Shown here: piece after piece, positions 1-5,750 of the stretch
Position numbering within the stretch: position 1 is the stretch's first letter
How the letters are laid out: every line of letters starts with the position of its first letter
Assembly (NCBI GenBank): GCA_030840415.1
Contig: JAVEEO010000534.1
Coordinates: 1 to 10,692, forward strand
DNA from: Pseudonocardiales bacterium
GTDB taxonomy: Bacteria; Actinomycetota; Actinomycetes; Mycobacteriales; Jatrophihabitantaceae
Reading direction: 5' to 3'
Length of the DNA: 10,692 bases
Position numbers and translations under genes: made by a program
Notes under the pieces: model-generated
Database searches by the model: none
The model's input: the letters and a program-made list of their open reading frames with translations, nothing else
What the model was told of the DNA's origin: nothing

Positions 1-22
1 ACGAGCATTAGCGTGGACCATC

Positions 23-76
23 GAGGACCTCCTGAGGGTGAATGCCTAGACACATCCACTCCGCCAGGAGGTCCTC
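23..76. repeat. 12-bp perfect inverted repeat, 30-nt spacer
   Basis: The arms at 23-34 and 65-76 are perfect reverse complements (GAGGACCTCCTG and its complement). Each arm contains its own small odd-centred palindrome: GAGG-A-CCTC on the left and GGAGG-T-CCTCC on the right. It lies about 60-110 bases past the stop of the leftward CxxC/HxxC gene. It could be that gene's terminator, with a long loop, or a pair of operator sites for a gene left of the window. No T-run follows. The rest of 1-134 holds nothing else I can call. Confidence 0.5.
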
Positions 77-134
77 CCAATTTCAACCAGCCACGCCGTC
101 AACAACCTCCCGGGTCACGACAGCTAGAGCGGGC

Positions 135-485
135 TCAGCCGTAGCGCGGGGCGTTGCGGCTGCGCTGGACGCCCGGTGCCCGGCGGTCCCGGGCCTGCCA
201 GCAGGCGGTGTGCCAGTGCCGCCGGTCGGAGGCGTCCAGATCCTCGGCCGGCCAGGCCACCAGGTGGCCGGCGCCGGCGGCCAGCAACTGGTCGCAGCCC
301 GGGCAGCGATAGGGCCGGGTCACCGAGCCGGGCGACGCCCCGGCCACCGGCCGCACGCGGTACTCCACGCCGCGCCAAGACTGCACCTGCTCACCGGATC
401 GCAGGCCGCCGGTCGACTCCGCCGAGCTGGCCCGGCCGGCCTTGCGTGCGGCCTCGTTGCGGGCGGGCAGGTTTCGTCGAGGCAC
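135..485 (-). CDS. Small CxxC/HxxC conserved actinobacterial protein
   Basis: This encodes a 116-residue basic protein of unknown function. The first 35 or so residues are rich in Arg, Ala and Gly and look disordered. The conserved core begins near Tyr42-Arg43-Val44-Arg45 and carries Cys61-x2-Cys64, then His74, His90, His92 and Cys95. The CxxC and HxxC pairs could hold one zinc ion in a zinc-ribbon-like fold. Trp78-Pro79 and the HWHTACW stretch (90-96) are the kind of invariant block seen in a short actinobacterial family, often auto-annotated as ATP/GTP-binding although no P-loop is present here. The start is GTG. There is no Shine-Dalgarno sequence, but TAGACT lies exactly 6 bases upstream, so the mRNA is probably leaderless. 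The gene begins 35 bases after the HMG-CoA lyase stop. Metal binding is inferred from the residue pattern only. Confidence 0.8.
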   Translation of the reverse strand: MPRRNLPARNEAARKAGRASSAESTGGLRSGEQVQSWRGVEYRVRPVAGASPGSVTRPYRCPGCDQLLAAGAGHLVAWPAEDLDASDRRHWHTACWQARDRRAPGVQRSRNAPRYG

Positions 486-497
486 CTGTCGAGTCTA
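486..497 (-). promoter_or_regulatory. Leaderless-type -10 box for the CxxC/HxxC gene
   Basis: On the minus strand TAGACT (497-492) is followed by six bases (CGACAG) and then the GTG at 485. This places the hexamer at -12 to -7 if the start codon is +1. No AGGAGG-like site is present. A -35 match at a 17-18 bp spacer is poor. The same geometry occurs before nucS and the adenosyltransferase gene. Confidence 0.6.
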
Positions 498-520
498 TCG
501 GCGGCGCGGCGGAAGGCAGC

Positions 521-1456
521 TCAGTACGCCAGCGCCTGCACCACCCGCGACGGGCTGGGCCGACCGAGCTGGCCGGCCATCCAGGCGCTGGTCTCGACCA
601 GCTTGGTCAGGTCCACCCCGGTCTCGATGCCCAGGCCGGCCAGCTGCCACAGCAGGTCCTCGGTGGCCAGGTTGCCGGTGGCGCTCTCGGCGTACGGGCA
701 GCCACCCAGGCCACCGGCTGAGGCGTCGACGATGGTGACGCCTGCCTGCAGCGCGGCGAGGGTGTTGGCCAGCGCCTGGCCGTAGGTGTCGTGGAAGTGC
801 ACCGCGACCGTGTTGAGGTCGATCCCGGACTCGACCAGCAACCGCAGCAGCGCCCGGACCTGGCCCGGCGTCGCCACCCCGATGGTGTCGCCCAGGCTCA
901 GCTCGGTGCAGCCGAGCGCCACCAGCTCACCGGCGGCGCGCACCACCTGCTGCAGTGGCACCCGGCCCTCCCACGGGTCGCCGAAGCACATCGAGAGGTA
1001 GCCGCGCACCCGCAGGCCGCGCTCGCGGGCACCGGCCACCACCGGGGCGAACATCTCCAGCGCCTCGGCCATCGTCCGGTTGAGGTTGCGCTGGGCGAAG
1101 GTCTCGGTGGCGCTGGCGAAGATGGCGATCTCGTCGACGCCGGCGTCCAGCGCCCGGTCCAGGCCGCGGGCGTTGGGCACCAGCACGGGGTAGCGCACCC
1201 CCGGACGGCGGTTCAGGCGGGACACCAACTGCTCGGCGTCGGCCAGCTGCGGCACCCACTTCGGGTGCACGAAGCTGGTCATCTCGATCAGCTGGTGGCC
1301 GGCGTCGGCCAGCCGGTCGAGGAACTCGAGCTTGACCTCCAGCGGCACGATCGCCGACTCGTTCTGCAGGCCGTCGCGGGGCCCGACCTCGCAGATGGTG
1401 ATCCGGGCCGGCAACGCGTCCAGTTCCACCACGTCGGGCAAGCCAGCGGCAACCAT
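521..1456 (-). CDS. Hydroxymethylglutaryl-CoA lyase
   Basis: This 311-residue enzyme should cleave 3-hydroxy-3-methylglutaryl-CoA to acetyl-CoA and acetoacetate in the cytoplasm, the last step of leucine breakdown. It is a single TIM-barrel lyase of usual bacterial length. Visible signatures are EVGPRDGLQNE (23-33, catalytic Arg27 and metal ligand Asp28), Glu59, HFHD (220-223, metal ligands His220 and His222) and GGLGGCPYA (248-256, catalytic Cys253), followed by Asn262. These match the human enzyme's Arg41/Asp42, His233/His235, Cys266 and Asn275 in order and spacing. The ATG at 1456 is chosen because AGGAGG lies 6 bases upstream. The reading frame stays open to 1723, but that part overlaps the dehydrogenase fusion and does not resemble a lyase. 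It follows the fusion gene by 79 bases in the same direction, so co-transcription is plausible. Homocitrate synthase and isopropylmalate synthase are excluded by the lyase-type Cys motif and the length. Confidence 0.93.
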   Translation of the reverse strand: MVAAGLPDVVELDALPARITICEVGPRDGLQNESAIVPLEVKLEFLDRLADAGHQLIEMTSFVHPKWVPQLADAEQLVSRLNRRPGVRYPVLVPNARGLDRALDAGVDEIAIFASATETFAQRNLNRTMAEALEMFAPVVAGARERGLRVRGYLSMCFGDPWEGRVPLQQVVRAAGELVALGCTELSLGDTIGVATPGQVRALLRLLVESGIDLNTVAVHFHDTYGQALANTLAALQAGVTIVDASAGGLGGCPYAESATGNLATEDLLWQLAGLGIETGVDLTKLVETSAWMAGQLGRPSPSRVVQALAY

Positions 1457-1462
1457 GCGATC

Positions 1463-1468
1463 CCTCCT
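1463..1468 (-). promoter_or_regulatory. Shine-Dalgarno site deciding the HMG-CoA lyase start
   Basis: A perfect AGGAGG on the minus strand sits 6 bases before the ATG at 1456. It fixes this start over longer open-frame alternatives that run up to 1723. Confidence 0.85.
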
Positions 1469-1535
1469 GAATGTGACCTGACAGCCAGCCCGGGCCGGAC
1501 GGCTGGCGCCCGGGCACTGGCGAACCGAACAGTGA

Positions 1536-3311
1536 TCAGTCGTACTCGCGGAAGCCCTTGCCGGACTTGCGGCCCAGCCGGCCGGCGGTGACCAGGTGCT
1601 CCAGCAGCGGGGCGGGCGCGAAGCCCGGCTCCCGGAACTCCTGGTAGAGCACCCGCTGGATGGCCAGCGCGACGTCCAGGCCCACCACGTCCAGCAGCTC
1701 GAATGGGCCCATCGGATAGCCACAGCCGACCTTCATGGCCGAGTCGATGTCCTCGCTGGTGGCGTAGTGCGCCTGCAGCATCTTGACCGCGTCGTTGAGG
1801 TAGGGAAAGAGCAGGGCGTTGACGATGAAGCCGGCCCGGTCACTACAGCGCACCGGGTGCTTGCCGAGCCGGGCGCAGACCGCCAGCGCGGTGGCCTCCA
1901 CGTCGGAGCCGGTGGCCACCGTGCTGACCACCTCGACCAGCGACATCACCGTGGCCGGGTTGAAGAAGTGCAGGCCGATCACGTCGGCCTGCCGCGAGGT
2001 GGCCGCCGCGCACTCGATCACCGGCAGCGACGAGGTGCTGGTGGCCAGGATCGCGCCCGGCCGGCAGATCTCGTCCAGGTTGGCGAACAGTGCCTGCTTG
2101 ACCGAGATCTCCTCCACCACCGCCTCGATCACCAGGTCCATCGGCGCCAGGTCGTCCAACCGGCTCGAGCCGGTCACCCGGGCCACTGCCTCCTCGCGCT
2201 CCTCGGCGGTCAGCTTGCCGCGCTGCACGCCCTTCTCCAGCGAGCGCCGCAGGGTGGCCTGCACCGCCTCGACCTTCTGGTTCGAGCGGGCGATGAAGTG
2301 CGTGTCGAAGCCGGCCCGGGCGAACACCTCGACCATGCCGACCGCCATGGTGCCCGAGCCGACGATGCCAACCCGCTGGACCGGCCGGGCGGTGCCGAGG
2401 TCGGGCTGCTCGGCTGGGGTGTGGGCGTCGGCCACCACCTTCGGCGAGTCCGGGCCGTCGTAGGTGTAAAAGCCGCGGCCCACCTTGCGACCCAGCAGCC
2501 CGGCCGTGATCATCTGCTTGAAGATCGGCGTCGGGGCGTGCAGCCGCTCCCGCGACTGCTTGTACATGGTGTCGAGGATCTCGTAGGCGGTGTCCAGACC
2601 GATCAGGTCCAGCAGGGCCAGCGGACCCATCGGCAGGCCGCAGCCCAACTTCATGGCCGCGTCGATGTCCTCCCGGCTGGCGTAGCGCTCGGAGTACATC
2701 GCGGCGGCGTGGTTGAGGTAGCCGAACAGCAGGGCGTTGGCGATGAAACCGGCCCGGTCGCCGATGGTGACGTCGGTCTTGCCCAGCGAGGCGACGAACG
2801 CCTCGATGTCGGCGACCACGTCCGGTTCGGTGACGACGCTGCGGATCACCTCGACCAGCTTCATCACCGGCGCCGGGTTGAAGAAGTGCATCCCGATCAC
2901 CTTGCCCGGACGCGAGGTCGCCACCGCGATCTCGGTGACCGACAGCGAGGAGGTGTTGGTGGCCAGGATCGTCTCGGGTCCGCAGAGCTCGTCCAGGGCG
3001 GAGAAGATGGTCCGCTTGAGGTTCAGCTGTTCGGGCACCGCCTCGATCACCAGGTCGGCATCGGCCAGTGCCTTCAACTCGGTGTCGAAGCTGATCCGCG
3101 ACAGCAACTCGGCCTGCTCGGACTCGGCCAGCTTGCCGCGGGCCACCGCCCGTCCGGTGGAGTGCTCGATGTGGCCGCGGCCGCGCGCCACCGCCGCCTG
3201 GTCGCGGTCGACCGCCGTCACGCTGAGGCCGTTGCGGGCGAACACCTCGGCGATGCCCGCGCCCATGGTGCCCAGGCCCACCACGCCTACCCGGCTGAAT
3301 GTCCGCGCCAC
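1536..3311 (-). CDS. Tandem (two-module) 3-hydroxyacyl-CoA dehydrogenase
   Basis: The 591 residues form two complete 3-hydroxybutyryl-CoA dehydrogenase modules head to tail, about 1-285 and 312-591, with a short linker rich in Pro, Ala and Asp. A single-module enzyme is about 282-290 residues, so this is a fused duplication. Module 1 has GLGTMG (12-17) and Asp35 at the end of the second strand, typical of NAD binding, plus active-site Ser121, His142, Glu154 and Asn192. Module 2 has GSGTMA (318-323) and Ala341-Arg342-Ser343 where the Asp should be, plus Ser427, His448, Glu460 and Asn498. Both carry HFFNP and the C-terminal dimer-domain blocks (PMGP, GRK.G.GF), so both look catalytically complete. 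The start is GTG with AGGAGG 6 bases upstream. The gene is 142 bases after the aldehyde dehydrogenase and 79 before HMG-CoA lyase. The likely reaction is acetoacetyl-CoA to or from 3-hydroxybutyryl-CoA; chain-length preference is unknown. No enoyl-CoA hydratase domain is present, so it is not a FadB/FadJ-type fusion. Confidence 0.92.
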   Translation of the reverse strand: MARTFSRVGVVGLGTMGAGIAEVFARNGLSVTAVDRDQAAVARGRGHIEHSTGRAVARGKLAESEQAELLSRISFDTELKALADADLVIEAVPEQLNLKRTIFSALDELCGPETILATNTSSLSVTEIAVATSRPGKVIGMHFFNPAPVMKLVEVIRSVVTEPDVVADIEAFVASLGKTDVTIGDRAGFIANALLFGYLNHAAAMYSERYASREDIDAAMKLGCGLPMGPLALLDLIGLDTAYEILDTMYKQSRERLHAPTPIFKQMITAGLLGRKVGRGFYTYDGPDSPKVVADAHTPAEQPDLGTARPVQRVGIVGSGTMAVGMVEVFARAGFDTHFIARSNQKVEAVQATLRRSLEKGVQRGKLTAEEREEAVARVTGSSRLDDLAPMDLVIEAVVEEISVKQALFANLDEICRPGAILATSTSSLPVIECAAATSRQADVIGLHFFNPATVMSLVEVVSTVATGSDVEATALAVCARLGKHPVRCSDRAGFIVNALLFPYLNDAVKMLQAHYATSEDIDSAMKVGCGYPMGPFELLDVVGLDVALAIQRVLYQEFREPGFAPAPLLEHLVTAGRLGRKSGKGFREYD

Positions 3312-3317
3312 TGCTGG

Positions 3318-3323
3318 CCTCCT
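3318..3323 (-). promoter_or_regulatory. Shine-Dalgarno site of the tandem dehydrogenase
   Basis: AGGAGG on the minus strand ends 6 bases before the GTG at 3311 and supports that non-ATG start. The 142-base gap upstream (3312-3453) shows no convincing promoter or terminator by eye. Confidence 0.8.
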
Positions 3324-3453
3324 CGAAAGCTCACTCGTCGTCGGCTCACGGTAATCGCCCGGTGGGCTGCTGGCAGCGGCGAGGTGGGTGACATCTCATG
3401 CCGCAAGTCCTATGCCCAGGGTCTGACAGTTCTCGACGCGCGGCTACCGGAGC

Positions 3454-4968
3454 TCAGCGCCGGCCCCAGCGCAGCCGGGCCAGCTGCCGGAGCTGGCCGA
3501 TCGAGCTGTCCGGCCGGGCGAAGGTGGCGATCTTGAGCGGGATGTCGAACAGCTGGGCGGTGACCGCCCGGGACCGGGCGAACTCGCGCAGGCCGTCCGG
3601 GCCGTGGATCCGGCCGAAGCCGGACTCGCCGCTGCCGCCCCACGGCAGCCCGGGCACCGAGGCGTAGGTCAGCACCGAGTTGATGCTGACCATGCCTGCC
3701 TTCAGCCGACCGGCCAGCGCGCGGCCGTGCCGTCGGCTGAACACCGAGGCGCCCAAGCCGTAGCCGCCCGAGTTGGCCGCCTCGACAGCCTCGTCGAGAT
3801 CGGCGACCTTGCCGATCACCATGACCGGGCCGAAGGTCTCCTCGGTGACGGCCGGCGAATCCGCCGGGACGTCGACCAGCACCACCGGCTCGACGTAGGG
3901 TCCGCGCACGGATTCGGGGCCGCCCACCACCGCCCGGCCGCCATGCTCGATCGCCTGCCGGACGTGCCCGGATATCACGTCGAGCTGGCCGGGCATGGTG
4001 ATCGCGCCGTAGTGGGCGGCGCCGCTCGTGCCGGTCCGGATGCCGGCCGCCACTTCGGTGACCCGGGCGATGAACTCGTCGTACACCGGTGCCTCGACGT
4101 AGACCCGTTCCACCCCGGCGCAGGTCTGGCCGGCATTGAACATCGAACCCCAGACTGCCTGCTCGGCGGCCCGCTCCAGGTCGGCGTCGGCGGCCACGAT
4201 CAAGGCGTCCTTGCCGCCGCACTCGATCACGCACGGCGTCAGGGTCTCGGCGCAGGTTGCCATCACCGTGCGCCCGGTGGCCGCGGAGCCCGTGAAAGCC
4301 AGCTTGTCCACACCGGCCCGGCACAGCGCCGCGCCGGTCTCGCCGAAGCCGGTGACCAGTCCGAAGACCGGCTGCTCGGGCACCACCGAGGCGAACGACT
4401 CGACCAGCCAACGGCCGACCGCCGGGGTGTACTCGCTGGGCTTGAACACCACCGCGTTGCCGGCGGCCAGGGCGTAGGAGATGGAGCCCATCGGGGTGTG
4501 CACCGGGTAGTTCCACGGGCCGATCACCCCCACCACGCCGTAGGGCAGGTACTCCACGCTGGCCGAGTGATTGACCGCGAGCAGCCCCGGGTTCACCCGG
4601 CGCCGGCGCAGCACCCGACCGGCGTTGCGGGAGGCCCACGCCAGGTGCGCGATCGCGATGGTCACCTCGACCACCGCGTCGTCCACCGGCTTGCCGTTCT
4701 CGCGGGCGATCAGCGCGGCCAGCTCGTCGGTGCGCCGAACCAGCTGCACCCGCCAGCTATCCAACCGGGTCCGGCGGCCGGCCACGCCGAGGCCGGCCCA
4801 CCAGCCGGCGGCCGTCCGGGCCCGCTCGACCGCGGCGGCGACGTCGGAGGCGATGTGCACGTCGAAGCTGGCCAGCACCTGCCCGGTGCCCGGCTCCACC
4901 GAGTCGAATCGCTGCCCGGCGGCACCATGCGGGACAACGGGGGTCGGATCGTGCGAGACCGCGGTCAT
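3454..4968 (-). CDS. NAD(P)-dependent aldehyde dehydrogenase (succinate-semialdehyde-type)
   Basis: This 504-residue aldehyde dehydrogenase superfamily member oxidises an aldehyde to its carboxylate. The fold signatures occur in order: GPWNYP (150-155, oxyanion Asn153), KPSE (176-179, cofactor), FTGSAATG (225-232, Rossmann loop), ECGGKD (249-254, general base Glu249), NAGQTCAG (278-285, nucleophile Cys283) and EETFGPV (376-382, Glu377). Catalytic residues are complete and length is normal apart from a basic tail of about 25 residues after the barrel. The closest annotation I would give is succinic-semialdehyde-dehydrogenase-like; the true substrate cannot be read from sequence. The ATG at 4968 has no Shine-Dalgarno sequence, but TAACCT lies 7 bases before it, suggesting leaderless transcription. 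The gene starts 72 bases after nucS, across a 24-bp tandem repeat, and may be the promoter-proximal gene of a unit with the tandem dehydrogenase and HMG-CoA lyase. Confidence 0.88.
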   Translation of the reverse strand: MTAVSHDPTPVVPHGAAGQRFDSVEPGTGQVLASFDVHIASDVAAAVERARTAAGWWAGLGVAGRRTRLDSWRVQLVRRTDELAALIARENGKPVDDAVVEVTIAIAHLAWASRNAGRVLRRRRVNPGLLAVNHSASVEYLPYGVVGVIGPWNYPVHTPMGSISYALAAGNAVVFKPSEYTPAVGRWLVESFASVVPEQPVFGLVTGFGETGAALCRAGVDKLAFTGSAATGRTVMATCAETLTPCVIECGGKDALIVAADADLERAAEQAVWGSMFNAGQTCAGVERVYVEAPVYDEFIARVTEVAAGIRTGTSGAAHYGAITMPGQLDVISGHVRQAIEHGGRAVVGGPESVRGPYVEPVVLVDVPADSPAVTEETFGPVMVIGKVADLDEAVEAANSGGYGLGASVFSRRHGRALAGRLKAGMVSINSVLTYASVPGLPWGGSGESGFGRIHGPDGLREFARSRAVTAQLFDIPLKIATFARPDSSIGQLRQLARLRWGRR

Positions 4969-4981
4969 GGCCGCGAGGTTA
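4969..4981 (-). promoter_or_regulatory. Leaderless-type -10 box for the aldehyde dehydrogenase
   Basis: On the minus strand TAACCT (4981-4976) is separated by 7 bases from the ATG at 4968. There is no ribosome-binding sequence. A possible -35 at the 17-bp spacer (TGGCAA, 5004-4999) is only a half match. This is weaker than the nucS case because the spacing is 7 and the hexamer is less like the others. Confidence 0.45.
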
Positions 4982-5000
4982 CTGGGCGGTAGCCGCGGTT

Positions 5001-5048
5001 GCCACGGCGGAACGTCTCAGAACAGCCACGCCGGAACGGCTCAGAACA
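5001..5048. repeat. 24-bp tandem direct repeat covering the nucS stop
   Basis: Copies at 5001-5024 and 5025-5048 match at 22 of 24 positions (differences at unit positions 7 and 15). The second copy contains the last nucS codons (Leu-Phe-stop on the minus strand). The first copy, downstream of the stop, repeats CTG TTC TGA in the same frame. The unit is a multiple of three, so reading through the first stop would add AVPAWLF and then stop again. Confidence 0.9.
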
Positions 5049-5715
5049 GCCGCGAGGACGGGTCGTCCACGCCGCGCAGCAGGTCGTAGTCCAGCACCAG
5101 GCAGTCGATTCCCCGGTCGATGGCCAGCGTGCGGGCCTGCGGCTTGATCTCCTGGGCGGCGAACACGCCGCGCACCGGGGCCAGCAGCGGGTCGCGGTTG
5201 AGCAGTTCCAGGTAGCGGGTCAGCTGCTCGACACCGTCGATGTCACCGCGGCGCTTGATCTCCACCGCCACCGAGACGCCCTGGGCGTCGCGGGCCATGA
5301 TGTCGACCGGCCCGATCGCGGTGGGGAACTCCCGGCGGACCAGCCGGTAGCCCGCGCCCAGGGTCTCGATCTGCTGGGCCAGCAGCACCTGCAGGTGCGC
5401 CTCGACGCCGTCCTTGACCAGGCCCGGGTCGACGCCGAGGGGGTGGCTGGAGTCGTGCAGCACCTCCTCGACGGTGATCAGCAACTGCTCGCCGGCCTTG
5501 TTGGTGACCGTCCACAGCGCCTCGCCATCGGGCAACGACGATTCCACCAGGGTGCATGGCGGCGACATCCAGTTCAGCGGCTTGTAGGACCCGCCGTCGG
5601 AGTGCACCAGCACCGAGCCGTCGGCCTTGACCATCAGCAGCCGTGGCGCCATCGGCAGATGGGCGGTCAGCCGTCCGACGTAGTCGACCATGCAACGAGC
5701 AATCACCAGGCGCAC
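5041..5715 (-). CDS. nucS: Endonuclease NucS (mismatch-specific)
   Basis: NucS cuts both strands at mismatched bases and provides the non-canonical mismatch repair of Actinobacteria, which mostly lack MutS and MutL. The 224-residue product is the usual length. It starts MRLVIARC (first codon GTG), a hallmark N-terminus, followed by the DNA-binding beta domain with Trp49 and Trp68. The C-terminal RecB-like nuclease core shows Asp138 (GPVDIMARD), Glu152-x-Lys154 (VEIKRRG) and Gln164, matching the family D...ExK...Q active site. The last residues SSRLF fit the clamp-binding tail that couples the enzyme to the replication clamp. No Shine-Dalgarno sequence precedes the GTG. TAGGCT lies exactly 6 bases upstream, so nucS is probably transcribed leaderless from its own promoter despite lying only 35 bases after the mutase gene. 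Clamp binding by this tail is inferred from family knowledge. Confidence 0.96.
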   Translation of the reverse strand: MRLVIARCMVDYVGRLTAHLPMAPRLLMVKADGSVLVHSDGGSYKPLNWMSPPCTLVESSLPDGEALWTVTNKAGEQLLITVEEVLHDSSHPLGVDPGLVKDGVEAHLQVLLAQQIETLGAGYRLVRREFPTAIGPVDIMARDAQGVSVAVEIKRRGDIDGVEQLTRYLELLNRDPLLAPVRGVFAAQEIKPQARTLAIDRGIDCLVLDYDLLRGVDDPSSRLF

Positions 5716-5727
5716 CCGGGCAGCCTA
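5716..5727 (-). promoter_or_regulatory. Leaderless-type -10 box for nucS
   Basis: On the minus strand TAGGCT (5727-5722) is followed by six bases and the GTG at 5715, the same layout as for the genes at 485 and 10010. No ribosome-binding site is seen. The box lies in the 35-base gap after the mutase stop. Confidence 0.6.
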
Positions 5728-5750
5728 CCCAGCGGCCGGCCGCCGGCCGC

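Noticed and set aside
1..134. Transposon end or attachment site at the left edge
   Set aside because: The 12-bp inverted repeat has no flanking target duplication or transposase, and no tRNA is nearby.
1457..1723. N-terminal extension of HMG-CoA lyase
   Set aside because: The extension overlaps the dehydrogenase fusion out of frame, does not resemble a lyase, and a perfect Shine-Dalgarno site fixes the start at 1456.
1536..3311. Fatty-acid oxidation multienzyme (FadB/FadJ type)
   Set aside because: Both halves are dehydrogenase modules; there is no enoyl-CoA hydratase domain.
1596..3536. Long open frame on the plus strand (646 codons) opposite the tandem dehydrogenase
   Set aside because: It is antisense to a gene with clear motifs. 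Its product is rich in His, Arg, Gly and Gln with no recognisable domain, as expected of GC-rich shadow frames.
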